Positions 1 to 8,557 of a DNA stretch of 64,000 nt are shown piece after piece. This DNA is from Streptomyces sp. HUAS 15-9 (GTDB lineage: Bacteria > Actinomycetota > Actinomycetes > Streptomycetales > Streptomycetaceae), in contig NZ_CP106799.1 of assembly GCF_025642155.1 (NCBI RefSeq), positions 62,001 through 126,000 of the forward strand, written 5' to 3'. Position 1 is the stretch's first letter; each line of letters opens with the position of its first letter. The notes under the pieces are model-generated. The model did no database searches. It had not been told where the DNA came from and saw only the letters and a list, made by a program, of their open reading frames with translations. Both the position numbers and the translations under genes were made by a program.

Positions 1-1
1 T

Positions 2-718
2 CCGGCCGTACGGGAGTTGCGGGCGGTCCTGCCCGCGGGGACGCCGCTCCAGGTCGTCCATCGGGTCTTCGCCGGCCGGCTGCCCGACGACCACTGGTAC
101 TTCGACCACCGTCAGGGCGGCCGGCTGCTCGGGGAGGTCTGCCACTTCATCGACACCGCGAACTTCCTCGTACCGGGCAGGCCGGTGAGCGTGACCGCGA
201 CGGGCGTGGACGGCAGGGACCCGGCGTCGGCCCAGAGCGTCACCCTGCAGATCACCTACTCCGACTCCTCCACCGCCTCGATCGTGTACGGCGGGCTCAC
301 CCCGCCCGGGGCACCCAAGGAGCTCATCGAGGTGGCCTGCGACGGTGTCGCCGCCAGGATCGAGGACTTCGGGTCCCTGACATTGTGGAAGCGGGGCAAA
401 AAGTCGGAGTCGGTCTACCGGGGGGCGCCGAAGGGGCACGCCGAGGAGATGCGGGCCCTGACCCGGCTGCTGCGGGGCGAGATGGTCGCCGAGGCGGACT
501 TCCGGCTGGCGCTGTGGAGTTCACTCGTGGCCTGCCGCGCGGCCGCCGCCCTCGCCGACGGCGGCCAGGCCGAGACAGCGCCGTCCACCCCCGCGCTCGC
601 CGAGGTCCTCGGCTGCGCACGGTCCGGCCCCGGGGCGGGCGGCCCGGTGGGCGCGGTGCCGGAGCAGACCTTCGCCACGCCCGAAGGGGCCGGTACGACG
701 GGAGGTTCCGGCGCATGA
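2..718 (+). CDS. Gfo/Idh/MocA-family oxidoreductase, C-terminal part (5' end outside window)
   Basis: The reading frame is open from the first bases, so the NAD(P)-binding Rossmann half lies upstream. What remains resembles the C-terminal alpha/beta domain of Gfo/Idh/MocA dehydrogenases: the stretch DHWYFDHRQGGRLLGEVCHF contains the GG-x-L-x-x-x-x-x-H pattern typical of this domain, followed by beta-strand-rich sequence (LQITYSDSSTASIVYGG). These enzymes oxidise or reduce sugars or related polyols in the cytoplasm, and two-domain versions are common in surface-polysaccharide loci. An asparagine synthetase gene follows 43 bp downstream on the same strand, suggesting one transcript. Substrate cannot be read from the sequence. 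Family assignment is fairly secure; role in polysaccharide synthesis is inference. Confidence 0.75.
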   Translation, partial: PAVRELRAVLPAGTPLQVVHRVFAGRLPDDHWYFDHRQGGRLLGEVCHFIDTANFLVPGRPVSVTATGVDGRDPASAQSVTLQITYSDSSTASIVYGGLTPPGAPKELIEVACDGVAARIEDFGSLTLWKRGKKSESVYRGAPKGHAEEMRALTRLLRGEMVAEADFRLALWSSLVACRAAAALADGGQAETAPSTPALAEVLGCARSGPGAGGPVGAVPEQTFATPEGAGTTGGSGA

Positions 719-761
719 GTGCTGCGGGTACGGCACCGAACGCGGCTGCGGCGGCGGCCTG

Positions 762-2660
762 ATGTGCGGCTTCGTGGTGGTCCTGAACCGCGCCGCGGCC
801 AGGGGCGGTGATCCGTGTACGACGATCGAGCACCGGGGCCCCGACTCGTGCGGGCACCAGGACCTCGGGGGTGCCGGCTGGCATGCGTCCCTGCACTTCC
901 GCCGGCTCGCGATCATCGACGTCGACTCCCGCAGCGACCAGCCCTTCGGCGATGCCGAGCGCGGGTACCTCGTCTACAACGGGGAGATCTACAACGCCCC
1001 CGAACTGCGGGAGACGCTGCGCTCCCGGGGTGTCCGGTTCACCACCGAGGGCGACACCGAGGTCCTGCACGAGCTGCTGCTCCAGCCGGACGCGGCACAA
1101 CTGCTCGGGCAGGTGGACGGGATGTTCGCCTTCGTCCAGGTCCTGCCCGACGGGCAGGTGCGGTACGGCCGCGACCGGCTGGGCATCAAGCCCCTCTACG
1201 TCGCCACGAACACGGCGGGCCGCGTCACCGCCCTGGCCAGTGAGATCGCTCCGCTGCGCGCGCTGGGTCTCGCCGAGCACGTCGATCCCGTGGCCGTCGC
1301 GCAGGGGGCGATGTTCCTGTGGACGCCTCCCCCGCGCACGGGCTGGCACCGGGTTCACGCGGCGCAGGCCGGCACCGCGCACGACGTCCTGCCGCCCGAG
1401 TACGCCCGCCCCCGGCTCCTCTGGCAGGCCGAGGCCCCCGCGCCGGTCCAGGACATCGGGGAGGCGGTGCGTGAGTCGGTACGGCGCCAGGTCCGGGCGG
1501 ACGTACCGGTCGGGCTGCTGCTGAGCGGGGGCGTCGACAGCACCTGGCTGGGCGTGGAACTGGGCCGGGCGGGGTTCTCCGGCCCCGTCTTCTCGGCACG
1601 TGACGCCTCGCCACGGCAGGACCCGGCGGAACCCTTCGAGGGGGACGCACCCTATGCCGAGCGGGCGGCCCGCCACCTCGGCATGCCCCTGCGCTGGGTG
1701 GACCTCGATGTGGATGTGCTGCGGCAAGTGCCCGAGATGGTACGGGTGATGGAGCTGCCCTTCGCCGACCCGGCGGCCATCGCGCTCATGCGCCTGTCAC
1801 GGGCCGCGCGCGCCGAGGCGACCGTACTGCTGTCCGGGCTCGGTGTGGAGGAGCTGTTCCTGGGCTACGAGCGTTACCAGGCCGTACGGATGCTGCAGCG
1901 GATTCCCGCGCCCGGCCGAAGACTTCTCGGGCGTGCGGCGCGGGGCCCGGTCCCCGGGAGGCTGCGCGAACGGACGGACAAGCTGGGCCGGATGTGCCGG
2001 CAAAGTCCCAGCGACTGGGCATGGGGCGGCCAGTCCTACTTCACGGCCCGGGAATGGGCGCAGCTGTCTTTGAAGGTCGAACTGGACGAGGTCACCGCCG
2101 CCCACCGCGCCATCACCGACCCCCTGCTGGCGGCGGGAGCGAGCCCGTTGCACGCCGTCGCGGAGTGCGACCGGCGGCTGTTTTTGCCGGGCCTCAACCT
2201 CCTGTACGGGGACCGCGCGTCCATGCGGGCCAGTGTGGAACTGCGCGTGCCGTTCCTCGGCGAACCCGTCGTCGCCGCGGCGCTCGCCACCCGCGCGGAG
2301 GACCAGCTCCGCACGGGCGACGGCAAGGCGCGGTTCCGGGCCGCCGCGTCGGCCGCGGGGGTTCCCGACTTCGTCACGCGCCGTTCGAAGACGGGGTTCG
2401 GGGCGCCGGTCCGCTCCCTGCTGCGGCGGCACGGGCAGTACCTGTGGTCATGGGTACGGCAGTCGGGCGTCTTCGACGAGCTCTTCGACCGGCGGACCGC
2501 CGACCGCTTCGTGACCGAGCATGTGTCCGGAGAGCGTGAGCGCGGGCTGGCCGTGTTCGGTCTCTTCTGTACGGCGGTGTGGTGGGAGCAGAACGTCGAG
2601 GGGGCCGGGGACGGGCGCGTCGCCGAGGCCCTGCGGAACTACCGGGCGACCGCGCCCTGA
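762..2660 (+). CDS. asnB: Asparagine synthase (glutamine-hydrolysing), class II amidotransferase type
   Basis: 632 aa. It starts MCGFVVV, so Cys2 is the N-terminal nucleophile that hydrolyses glutamine once Met1 is removed. The N-terminal glutaminase domain (about 1-200) includes NGEIYN and RDRLGIKPLY; the C-terminal synthetase domain (about 230-600) carries the ATP pyrophosphatase loop SGGVDST. The family transfers glutamine ammonia to a beta-aspartyl-AMP or, in biosynthetic loci, amidates another carboxylate. Length matches AsnB-like proteins. The position between an oxidoreductase and an alpha/alpha-barrel protein resembles polysaccharide loci, where AsnB homologues may amidate sugar acids; that role is inference. 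The start is fixed by the conserved MCG. Confidence 0.93.
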   Translation: MCGFVVVLNRAAARGGDPCTTIEHRGPDSCGHQDLGGAGWHASLHFRRLAIIDVDSRSDQPFGDAERGYLVYNGEIYNAPELRETLRSRGVRFTTEGDTEVLHELLLQPDAAQLLGQVDGMFAFVQVLPDGQVRYGRDRLGIKPLYVATNTAGRVTALASEIAPLRALGLAEHVDPVAVAQGAMFLWTPPPRTGWHRVHAAQAGTAHDVLPPEYARPRLLWQAEAPAPVQDIGEAVRESVRRQVRADVPVGLLLSGGVDSTWLGVELGRAGFSGPVFSARDASPRQDPAEPFEGDAPYAERAARHLGMPLRWVDLDVDVLRQVPEMVRVMELPFADPAAIALMRLSRAARAEATVLLSGLGVEELFLGYERYQAVRMLQRIPAPGRRLLGRAARGPVPGRLRERTDKLGRMCRQSPSDWAWGGQSYFTAREWAQLSLKVELDEVTAAHRAITDPLLAAGASPLHAVAECDRRLFLPGLNLLYGDRASMRASVELRVPFLGEPVVAAALATRAEDQLRTGDGKARFRAAASAAGVPDFVTRRSKTGFGAPVRSLLRRHGQYLWSWVRQSGVFDELFDRRTADRFVTEHVSGERERGLAVFGLFCTAVWWEQNVEGAGDGRVAEALRNYRATAP

Positions 2661-2679
2661 CCCCGCCGAGGCGCGCTCA

Positions 2680-3882
2680 TCAGGCGCTCCGCGCCGCCTG
2701 GAGTGCGGTCAACGCGTCCAGGAGCGGCGCCAGACTCCACCTCGGCGACCTGCGGACCGGCGGTGCCGTGAGCGCGGCCTGCCCGACCAGCCCGGCCTGC
2801 TCCGGTACGAAGCGGCTGACGGCCGCGAGGACCCGCTCCGCGAACCCGGGGCGCACATAGCCGTGTTCTTCCGCCCAGGTCGCCATGCGCACGGCCGTCG
2901 CGTCGTTGTTGGGGTCACCGCACAGGCGCCCGCGCCGTCCCGGCTTCTCGTCCGTGTCCGCGTAGTAGCGAGGCACCGAGCCGTCAAACAAGTGGTCGAG
3001 GTAGTACCGGACTCCCGAGTCGATCGCCTTGTCGTGTTCGAGCCCGAGTCCGCGCGCGGCCGCATCCAGCCGCAGCAGTACATAGCCGGTGTGGAAGCCG
3101 TCCACCCAGCCGAGACCCGCGGATGTGCCGTACGGCCATGCTCCGTCCGGACGCTGCCCCGCCACCGTGGCGGACACCGCCGTACGTGCCGCGTCGAGCA
3201 GGCGTGCGGCGAGCCGGCCGGGCATTGCGTCCAGGTGGGCGAGTCGCGTGGCCAGTGCCGCGCCCATGAGGTTCGCGTTGTGGATGAGCGTGCCGGACGC
3301 CGGCGTGTAGGCGAAGTGCGTGCCGGTGTACAGACCGTCCAGCAGCCCGGAGGCGAGTCTTTCGGCACCGCTGCCGTCCAGGGTTCCGCTGTCGAGGCAT
3401 CCGTCGGCGCAGAAGGTGGTGGCCACGATGTTCGGCATGGAGGACGGGTAGTACCCCCAGCGGGTCTGCACGTCGAACTCGTAGCTCCACAGCCCCGCAT
3501 GGCGCCCCCGCAGTTGCCGGGCGGCGGTCCACCGGCCGAGCTCGCGCGCCCTGCCGTGCCACACGGGGGAGTCGGCGAGGCGGCTGCACGCGGTCGCGCC
3601 GACACCGCAGGCGGTCGCCGTGCGCAGCGGGCGGATCGCCAGAAGGGGGCGGAGATCGGCCGGGCTTCTCTTCACCGCCTGGAGGAGAGCCTGACGCAGG
3701 AAGGGGTGAACCGCCAGACCTGCCAGGGGACTTGTCAGGCCGTCATAGGGATCCGGGCCGGCCCAGGCGCAGTCGTCGAGCAATCGGAATACGCGATCGG
3801 CACGCCTTTCGAGTTCTTCGGGCGTCATCAGATCGGCGGTGAATTCAGCATCCGTCAGACTGCTGCTTTTCCAAGCGGCCAC
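2680..3882 (-). CDS. Alpha/alpha-barrel-like protein of a sugar/polysaccharide locus, function unknown
   Basis: 400 aa, GTG start with a CGGAGAG ribosome site five bases away. It converges on the asparagine synthetase gene with a 19-bp gap. The sequence shows repeated helical segments with aromatic/glycine motifs (HAGLWSYEFDVQTRWG, RPDGAWPYGTS, GLGWVDGFHTGYVLL) resembling alpha/alpha-toroid proteins such as terpene-cyclase-like or unsaturated-sugar hydrolase-like folds. I see no DxDD cyclase motif and no signal peptide, so it is probably cytoplasmic. I do not recognise a specific family. The neighbours suggest sugar metabolism, but this is inference. Confidence 0.6.
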   Translation of the reverse strand: MAAWKSSSLTDAEFTADLMTPEELERRADRVFRLLDDCAWAGPDPYDGLTSPLAGLAVHPFLRQALLQAVKRSPADLRPLLAIRPLRTATACGVGATACSRLADSPVWHGRARELGRWTAARQLRGRHAGLWSYEFDVQTRWGYYPSSMPNIVATTFCADGCLDSGTLDGSGAERLASGLLDGLYTGTHFAYTPASGTLIHNANLMGAALATRLAHLDAMPGRLAARLLDAARTAVSATVAGQRPDGAWPYGTSAGLGWVDGFHTGYVLLRLDAAARGLGLEHDKAIDSGVRYYLDHLFDGSVPRYYADTDEKPGRRGRLCGDPNNDATAVRMATWAEEHGYVRPGFAERVLAAVSRFVPEQAGLVGQAALTAPPVRRSPRWSLAPLLDALTALQAARSA

Positions 3883-4100
3883 TGGCTCTCCGGAGGTCCA
3901 TCCGGCCGGGTCGGTTTTCCCCGCCGAAGTCCGTCAGGCCAGGCTAAGGTCACAACCAGCGTGAAGACGCTTGACGACGCGCGTTCCCTTGCCAATTCTG
4001 GAGCCCGGATTATTTATACGAAAGCCCGGACGATTCATACGAATGAAGAATCCGTCCGTTGAGAATCCCGCCCGTGATTGAAATTCCGCGATGGTGGGCC

Positions 4101-4170
4101 GGGAGCCGGGAGCCGGGAGCCGGGAGCCGGGAGCCGGGAGCCGGGAGCCGGGAGCCGGGAGCCGGGAGCC
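4101..4170. repeat. Ten exact tandem copies of the heptamer GGGAGCC
   Basis: Ten perfect 7-bp units run without interruption in the 364-bp non-coding stretch 3883-4246, between two leftward genes. The unit keeps reading frames open on both strands, but those frames have no ribosome site and translate to a low-complexity seven-residue cycle, so I do not call a gene. Such an array is likely variable in copy number by replication slippage. A TTGCCAA half-site lies at 3989-3995. Nothing else is seen in this gap. Confidence 0.9.
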
Positions 4171-4246
4171 GGGGCGAGCCTGCGGTGGCAGGTGACCGGG
4201 TGTCAAGTGGCCACGGCCAGGCCGACGAGGTGCTGTTCCTTCGTCG

Positions 4247-4912
4247 TCAGAGCTTGCGGGTGATGAGGCGCCTGCCGTCCTGAGTCGTGACGATGAGGTT
4301 CCACGCGGTGGCCTCGTCACCGTCGTCGCCGTCCCACCAGGTCGCGAACGCGTCGACCAGCCGCCTCAGCTCGGCTTTCGTGTTCTGGTCGGTGTAGGCG
4401 GTGGAGAGTTCGACGTCGTAGTCCCTGTCACCGAGGTGGACGAGGACCACTTGGCCGGCGTCCCGGGCGGGCTGCCCGAATCCGTTCGTAGCGGCCCAGG
4501 ACCGGAACCGGGCCAGGAGGTCCGGGGCGGATTCACGACGTGTCACCGGCCCGGCAGGCGGATGACGGTCCGTTCCCAGTCCCACGCCCTGCTTGCAGCC
4601 CAGCACCCAGGCCCCGCGGTCCTTCTCCACGACGCTCCGCGGCTCGACCGTGAGCGAACGGCGGACACAGCCTCCCCACACCACCTCGCGGATCGCGGAG
4701 CCCTTGCCGCCGTCGTTCAAGATCCGTCTGCCCTCACGCCATCCGGCGTCGTAGGCCGCTTCGTAGCCGTGCTCGGCGGTGGTACGGGACGCGGGTGACT
4801 CCGGTCGGGCACCGCTGTCACTGCCCCCGCTGCCGCAGGACACGGTGATCAGGCCGAGTACGGCAGCCACGACAGCGAGCCTGACCGGCCGTGCTTGTGC
4901 GGGTGCGTGCAT
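4247..4912 (-). CDS. Putative lipoprotein, function unknown
   Basis: 221 aa from an ATG preceded by AGAGAGGAACGGGGC. The N-terminus is a lipoprotein signal: basic start (QARPVR), hydrophobic core LAVVAAVLGLITV and cysteine at SCGSGG (imperfect lipobox TVSC). A low-complexity Ser/Gly/Pro linker follows, then a folded domain with two further cysteines (GGCVRRS, LGCKQG) that could form a disulfide outside the cell. An open frame continues 58 codons upstream, but the signal sequence and ribosome site favour the internal ATG. No family recognised. It follows the membrane-protein gene at 4981-5577 closely and may share its transcript. Confidence 0.75.
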   Translation of the reverse strand: MHAPAQARPVRLAVVAAVLGLITVSCGSGGSDSGARPESPASRTTAEHGYEAAYDAGWREGRRILNDGGKGSAIREVVWGGCVRRSLTVEPRSVVEKDRGAWVLGCKQGVGLGTDRHPPAGPVTRRESAPDLLARFRSWAATNGFGQPARDAGQVVLVHLGDRDYDVELSTAYTDQNTKAELRRLVDAFATWWDGDDGDEATAWNLIVTTQDGRRLITRKL

Positions 4913-4980
4913 GCCCCGTTCCTCTCTCGACGCCCTCGACGGTCCGGTCTCGACGGCCTGGACGGCCGGCTTCCAGCCGT

Positions 4981-5577
4981 TCAGGGCGTCCAGGCCCTGA
5001 AGCCGTACGGCGGGTACTGCCGTGTCAGCCGGTCCGCCTGGGTCAGCAGTTCGCGCCGCTTGCGCACCCGCGACCACGTGATCCATACGATGCCCGTGTC
5101 CAGCAGCACGGCGAAGGACAGCGGCAGGGCCTCAACGCCCTTACCGGTGCTGATCAGCTGCGCCACCATGCCGATCGCCCCGAGGAAGATGACCACCGCG
5201 GCCGGAACGAGTTTGAGCAGGTTCATCTCGTTCCTGACCAGCTGAGCGTGGTTGCGGGCGGCGCGGGCGCTGGCCCCGTGGAAGGCGGGGTGCTGCGCGG
5301 CCACCTCGAAGGGCGTGCCCGGTGCCAGGGCCTCCTGGCGCAGCGCCGCCTCCGGATCCGGCACGAACACCCGGCGCCGCACGGCCTTGCTGCCCCGCGT
5401 CTCCAGATGGCGGTATCCATAGGCGGTGGCCAGCTGGATCGCCTGGTCCGGCAGCAACTGCGTCGTCTTGATGACCACCTTCGGCCGGCCGTCGAAGAGG
5501 TGCGCGTAGGCACCGGGCCTCAGTCGCCGGGCCTCCGCCATCCGCTCCGCGAACGTCCCCCGTACCTCGCTGACCAC
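4981..5577 (-). CDS. Two-helix membrane protein, unknown
   Basis: 198 aa. I chose the GTG at 5577 because GGGGAGC lies seven bases before it; a GTG five codons upstream has no such site. The first 120 residues are soluble (VSEVRGTFAERMAEARR onward). Two membrane segments follow at about 130-150 (LVPAAVVIFLGAIGMVAQLI) and 157-175 (PLSFAVLLDTGIVWITW), then a basic cytoplasmic tail. The pattern suggests a small integral membrane protein with both ends in the cytoplasm. I do not recognise the family. It is upstream of the lipoprotein gene on the same strand. Confidence 0.7.
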   Translation of the reverse strand: MVSEVRGTFAERMAEARRLRPGAYAHLFDGRPKVVIKTTQLLPDQAIQLATAYGYRHLETRGSKAVRRRVFVPDPEAALRQEALAPGTPFEVAAQHPAFHGASARAARNHAQLVRNEMNLLKLVPAAVVIFLGAIGMVAQLISTGKGVEALPLSFAVLLDTGIVWITWSRVRKRRELLTQADRLTRQYPPYGFRAWTP

Positions 5578-5689
5578 GACACCGCTCCCCACCCGTTGAC
5601 ACCAACGTATTTCTGATCATGTGTGCGTCGACGGTACCGGGGTCCCGCCGGCGCGGTCGGCGCGGGTCCCGCCGACCGTTCCAGGGGGA

Positions 5690-6160
5690 TCAGGCCGGTT
5701 TCTCCGTGGACGAGGTCGGCTTGTCCGTCGCGGCGGGGTTTCCCTCGAAGACGACCAGGTGCCAGTCGCCCTTCTCCCGCATCACGGTGAACGTGTCCCG
5801 CATGGTCTTCCCGCCCTTGTCCGTGGCCTCGAGGCGGGCGGAGCCGACGTCCGGGCTGATGTCGTACTCGATCCGGACGTTCTTGACGGTCCACCCGCGG
5901 CCGCCCCTGTCCGCGAGGATCCGCGCCGCCTCGTGCCGCGACCACTGCTCGTCCGGTACGCCACCGACCGCGAGCAGGGCGTCGGCACTGCGCCTGTTGA
6001 GCGCGTCGACATACGCTTCGACGGCCTGGCGCGCGCCGTTGGACGAGGACCGGCTGGACGACGGGGGACGGGCCGTGTCTCTGTTGTCGGACGAGCACGC
6101 GGGCAGGACCGACAGGGCGGGCAGGACCGACAGGGCGGCAAGCAGTCGTCGGCGTTCCAT
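5690..6160 (-). CDS. Small lipoprotein with SnoaL/NTF2-like features
   Basis: 156 aa. The signal sequence has a repeated core (ALSVLP twice) and ends in the lipobox LPAC, so it should be lipid-anchored outside the membrane. After a Ser-rich linker the mature part (about 45-140) reads as a cone-shaped NTF2/SnoaL-type fold: helix ARQAVEAYVDALNRRSADAL, then beta-strands to the typical end GDWHLVVFEGNP. Such lipoproteins usually bind ligands or partner proteins rather than act as enzymes. It begins four bases after the stop of the DUF4232 gene, so the two are probably co-transcribed, DUF4232 first. Confidence 0.75.
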   Translation of the reverse strand: MERRRLLAALSVLPALSVLPACSSDNRDTARPPSSSRSSSNGARQAVEAYVDALNRRSADALLAVGGVPDEQWSRHEAARILADRGGRGWTVKNVRIEYDISPDVGSARLEATDKGGKTMRDTFTVMREKGDWHLVVFEGNPAATDKPTSSTEKPA

Positions 6161-6164
6161 GGCG

Positions 6165-6872
6165 CTAGGAGTGGAAGGAGCCGAACTTCACGTCCTTGGT
6201 GCAGACGTTGAAGACTCCGGCCGAGCCGTTCGCCTTGGTCACCTTGACGGTGCGGGCGATGTCCTTCGGGAGGGCGATCTCCACCTTGGACGCCTGTACG
6301 GCGCAGACCTCGCGGGCGGACTGGCTGCCCTCGAAGTTGAGGTCCGTGTAGAGGACTTCGGCGGAGGCGGAGGCGCCGGCGGGGATGTCGACGGCATCGG
6401 TGCCGGCGGCCGAGTTGTCGGTCTCGACGGGGGCGGCCTTGCCCTGGTCGTCCTTGGCGGTCAGGGTGCTCCCGCCCACCAGGGTGCAGGTGCTGCCCGA
6501 GGTGTTGGTGACCTTGACGGTGGCGGCGGCCGGCTCCGACTCGCTGGCGTGCGAGGCCGAGGCGATGAACTGGACGGTGGTCGTCTTGGTGGTGCACGCG
6601 CCGACGGCACCGCCGCCGGAGCCGGTCCCCTTGCCGGCCGCGGTCGCCGACGCCTTGCCGCCGCCCGTCTTGCCGCCGCCCGTCTTGCCGCCGCCCGTCT
6701 TGCCGGTGGACGTGCCCCCGGTGGCGGAGTCCGTCGACGTCGACGACGCCGTGGCGCTCGGGCTGGAGCTGTCCTTGGCCTTGGCGTCGTCATCACCCGA
6801 GTTGCAGGCCGTGAGGCTGAGGCCGGCGACGAATACGGCGGCTGTGGCGAGCGTGGCGGTACGCAGACGCAT
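6165..6872 (-). CDS. DUF4232-type lipoprotein
   Basis: 235 aa from the ATG at 6872, chosen over an ATG 21 codons upstream because GGGGGAC lies before it and the protein then starts with a lipoprotein signal (LATAAVFVAGLSLTAC). A linker rich in Ser, Thr and TGGGK repeats (three copies) precedes a beta-sandwich domain with the pattern of actinobacterial DUF4232 proteins (VKVTNTSGSTCTLVGGSTLT). Three cysteines in this domain (VGACTT, SGSTCTL, REVCAVQ, with FNVCTK near the end making a fourth) suggest disulfides. It is exported and membrane-anchored; biochemical role unknown. Confidence 0.82.
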   Translation of the reverse strand: MRLRTATLATAAVFVAGLSLTACNSGDDDAKAKDSSSPSATASSTSTDSATGGTSTGKTGGGKTGGGKTGGGKASATAAGKGTGSGGGAVGACTTKTTTVQFIASASHASESEPAAATVKVTNTSGSTCTLVGGSTLTAKDDQGKAAPVETDNSAAGTDAVDIPAGASASAEVLYTDLNFEGSQSAREVCAVQASKVEIALPKDIARTVKVTKANGSAGVFNVCTKDVKFGSFHS

Positions 6873-7252
6873 GAGTGGTTGTCCCCCTGGGTCAGTCCGG
6901 CACGGTGCCGGTGGTCTTCGACATGAGTAGTCCACGTCGGGCGCCCCACCTGCGGTTCCGCCGGCGATCTGTCAGCCGCCTGTGAAACAACTCACCGGTA
7001 ACTTGGAACAACCGGGGCGTGCCGGGCGGCATCTGACAAGCAATCGCCTCAGGGCGTTCTTCGTACGGGTCCAGCTCAGCACTGGCCGAACCAGATCAAC
7101 CCTTCAACAACCCTTGAGTGAGCCACGAGCACGCGACTGTACAAAAAGCGATGCGACTCCCGGCCAAGGAGTAGCACCCGACGACAGGCCAGCCTCGCAC
7201 CCCCCACGCAGGACCAGATCGCTGCAGGACCTCACCCGAGAACGGAAGTCCC
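6873..7252. other. Divergent intergenic region (380 bp)
   Basis: This gap separates the leftward lipoprotein genes from the rightward acyltransferase gene and must hold both promoters. I see no clear hairpin, repeat or convincing small gene; short open frames here lack ribosome sites. Confidence 0.5.
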
Positions 7253-8458
7253 ATGGCCACTGACCAAGTACTGACCGGCTCCGCGTCGGCCGAAGAGAGC
7301 GGTGTGGGTGCCCAGGCCGCTGAAGCCGCCGAGCCGAACCGTGCCCAGATCTCCCGGCTGCCGTCCCTGACCGGTCTGCGGTTCCTCGCCGCACTGGCCG
7401 TGTTCGCCCACCACGCCTTCCTGCCGATCCCGCCGCTGCGGCTGCTGGCCGACGACCGCACCGAGTTCCGGCTGTTCCGCTGGTTCGACCAGGCCGGCGG
7501 GCTCGGTGTGTCGTTCTTCTTCGTCCTCAGCGGGTTCGTACTGACCTGGTCGGCGCGGGACAACGACACCACGACGGGGTTCTGGCGGCGCAGGTTCGTC
7601 AAGATCTACCCGAACTACGTGGTCGCCTGGGTGCTCGCCATGGTGCTGTTCGCCAGTGACTACACCTCCACCCGGATCGCCGTCGCCAACCTGTTCATGG
7701 TCCAGGTCTGGGTGCCCAAGTACTTCACCAACTTCAGTGTGGACTCGCCGAGTTGGTCGCTGGGCGTGGAGGCGATCTTCTATCTGAGCTTCCCGCTGCT
7801 GCTGGCCGTCTTCCGGCGCATCGACGCCCGGCACCTGAAGTACTGGATCATCGGGGCGATCGCCGCGGTGTGGGCCACCCCGGCGGTGGCGTACGCGGCG
7901 TTCCCGAAGACCCCGCTGGTGCCCAGCGGCCAGGACCTGTCCGTCTCGGCGTACTGGTTCAGCTATGTGCTGCCCCCGGTCCGCATGGTCGACTTCGCCC
8001 TCGGCATCCTGGTCGCGCTCGCGGTCAAGCACGGGCGCTGGCGCAACATCGGCATGATCCCGTCGTTCGTGCTGCTGGCCGGCGGGTACTGGCTCACCTA
8101 CCACGTGCCCTACCTCTACGGGCAGCGCGCCGCGATGATCATCCCGATCGCGCTGCTGATCGCGGCCGCGGCGACCGCGGACATCGAGGGCCGCTTCAGC
8201 CTGTTCCGCAACCGCACGATGGTCTGGCTGGGCGAGATCTCCTTCGCCTTCTACCTGTTGCACTACATAGCGCTGTCCTGGCTGCGCAAGCAGCTCGGTA
8301 CGGAGATGTACTCCACCACGCAGGGCATCGCGATACTGGTCGGCACGGCCGTCGGCACGGTGGTGGCGTCCTGGCTGCTCTACCGGCTGGTCGAGGCTCC
8401 GCTGGTGCGCCGGTTCAGCCGGCCGCGGCAAGCGGCGCGTGCGGAGGTCGTCGCCTGA
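7253..8458 (+). CDS. Acyltransferase family 3 (OafA/YrhL-like) integral membrane protein
   Basis: 401 aa. It matches the acyltransferase-3 family: after a soluble 35-residue N-terminus comes LTGLRFLAALAVFAHHAF, holding the conserved Arg and His region, then a series of about ten hydrophobic helices, including FFFVLSGFVLTWSARD and the mid-protein SPSWSLGVEAIFYLSFPLLL, and the late WLGEISFAFYLLHYI with a conserved His. These proteins transfer acyl groups, often acetyl, onto extracytoplasmic glycans, lipids or secondary metabolites at the membrane. ATG follows the stretch ACGGAAGTCCC. Substrate unknown. Transcription ends at the strong hairpin just downstream. Confidence 0.92.
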   Translation: MATDQVLTGSASAEESGVGAQAAEAAEPNRAQISRLPSLTGLRFLAALAVFAHHAFLPIPPLRLLADDRTEFRLFRWFDQAGGLGVSFFFVLSGFVLTWSARDNDTTTGFWRRRFVKIYPNYVVAWVLAMVLFASDYTSTRIAVANLFMVQVWVPKYFTNFSVDSPSWSLGVEAIFYLSFPLLLAVFRRIDARHLKYWIIGAIAAVWATPAVAYAAFPKTPLVPSGQDLSVSAYWFSYVLPPVRMVDFALGILVALAVKHGRWRNIGMIPSFVLLAGGYWLTYHVPYLYGQRAAMIIPIALLIAAAATADIEGRFSLFRNRTMVWLGEISFAFYLLHYIALSWLRKQLGTEMYSTTQGIAILVGTAVGTVVASWLLYRLVEAPLVRRFSRPRQAARAEVVA

Positions 8459-8480
8459 TCACCCGTCAGGCAGTACGGCC

Positions 8481-8515
8481 GGCGGCGCGCCACTCAAGGA
8501 GAGTGGCGCGCCGCC
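8481..8515. terminator. Bidirectional terminator hairpin
   Basis: A perfect 15-bp stem (GGCGGCGCGCCACTC and its complement) closes a five-base loop AAGGA. It lies 22 bp after the acyltransferase stop and before the end of the convergent lamin-tail gene, so it could stop transcription from both sides. Confidence 0.85.
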
Positions 8516-8557
8516 GCCGATGAAGAAGCCGGTGAGGAAGCCGATGAAGCAGAACCG

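Noticed and set aside
324..1727. 467-codon frame antisense to asparagine synthetase
   Set aside because: Shadow frame; the + strand gene is unambiguous.
3989..3995. TTGCCAA as another copy of the regulon operator
   Set aside because: Only a half-site; the opposite arm is absent at N4 spacing. Single 7-mers occur by chance.
4101..4170. CRISPR or iteron origin
   Set aside because: Seven-base units without spacers, no replication gene adjacent.
4059..4320. Frames through the GGGAGCC array
   Set aside because: Low-complexity translation of a microsatellite; no ribosome site or conserved residues.
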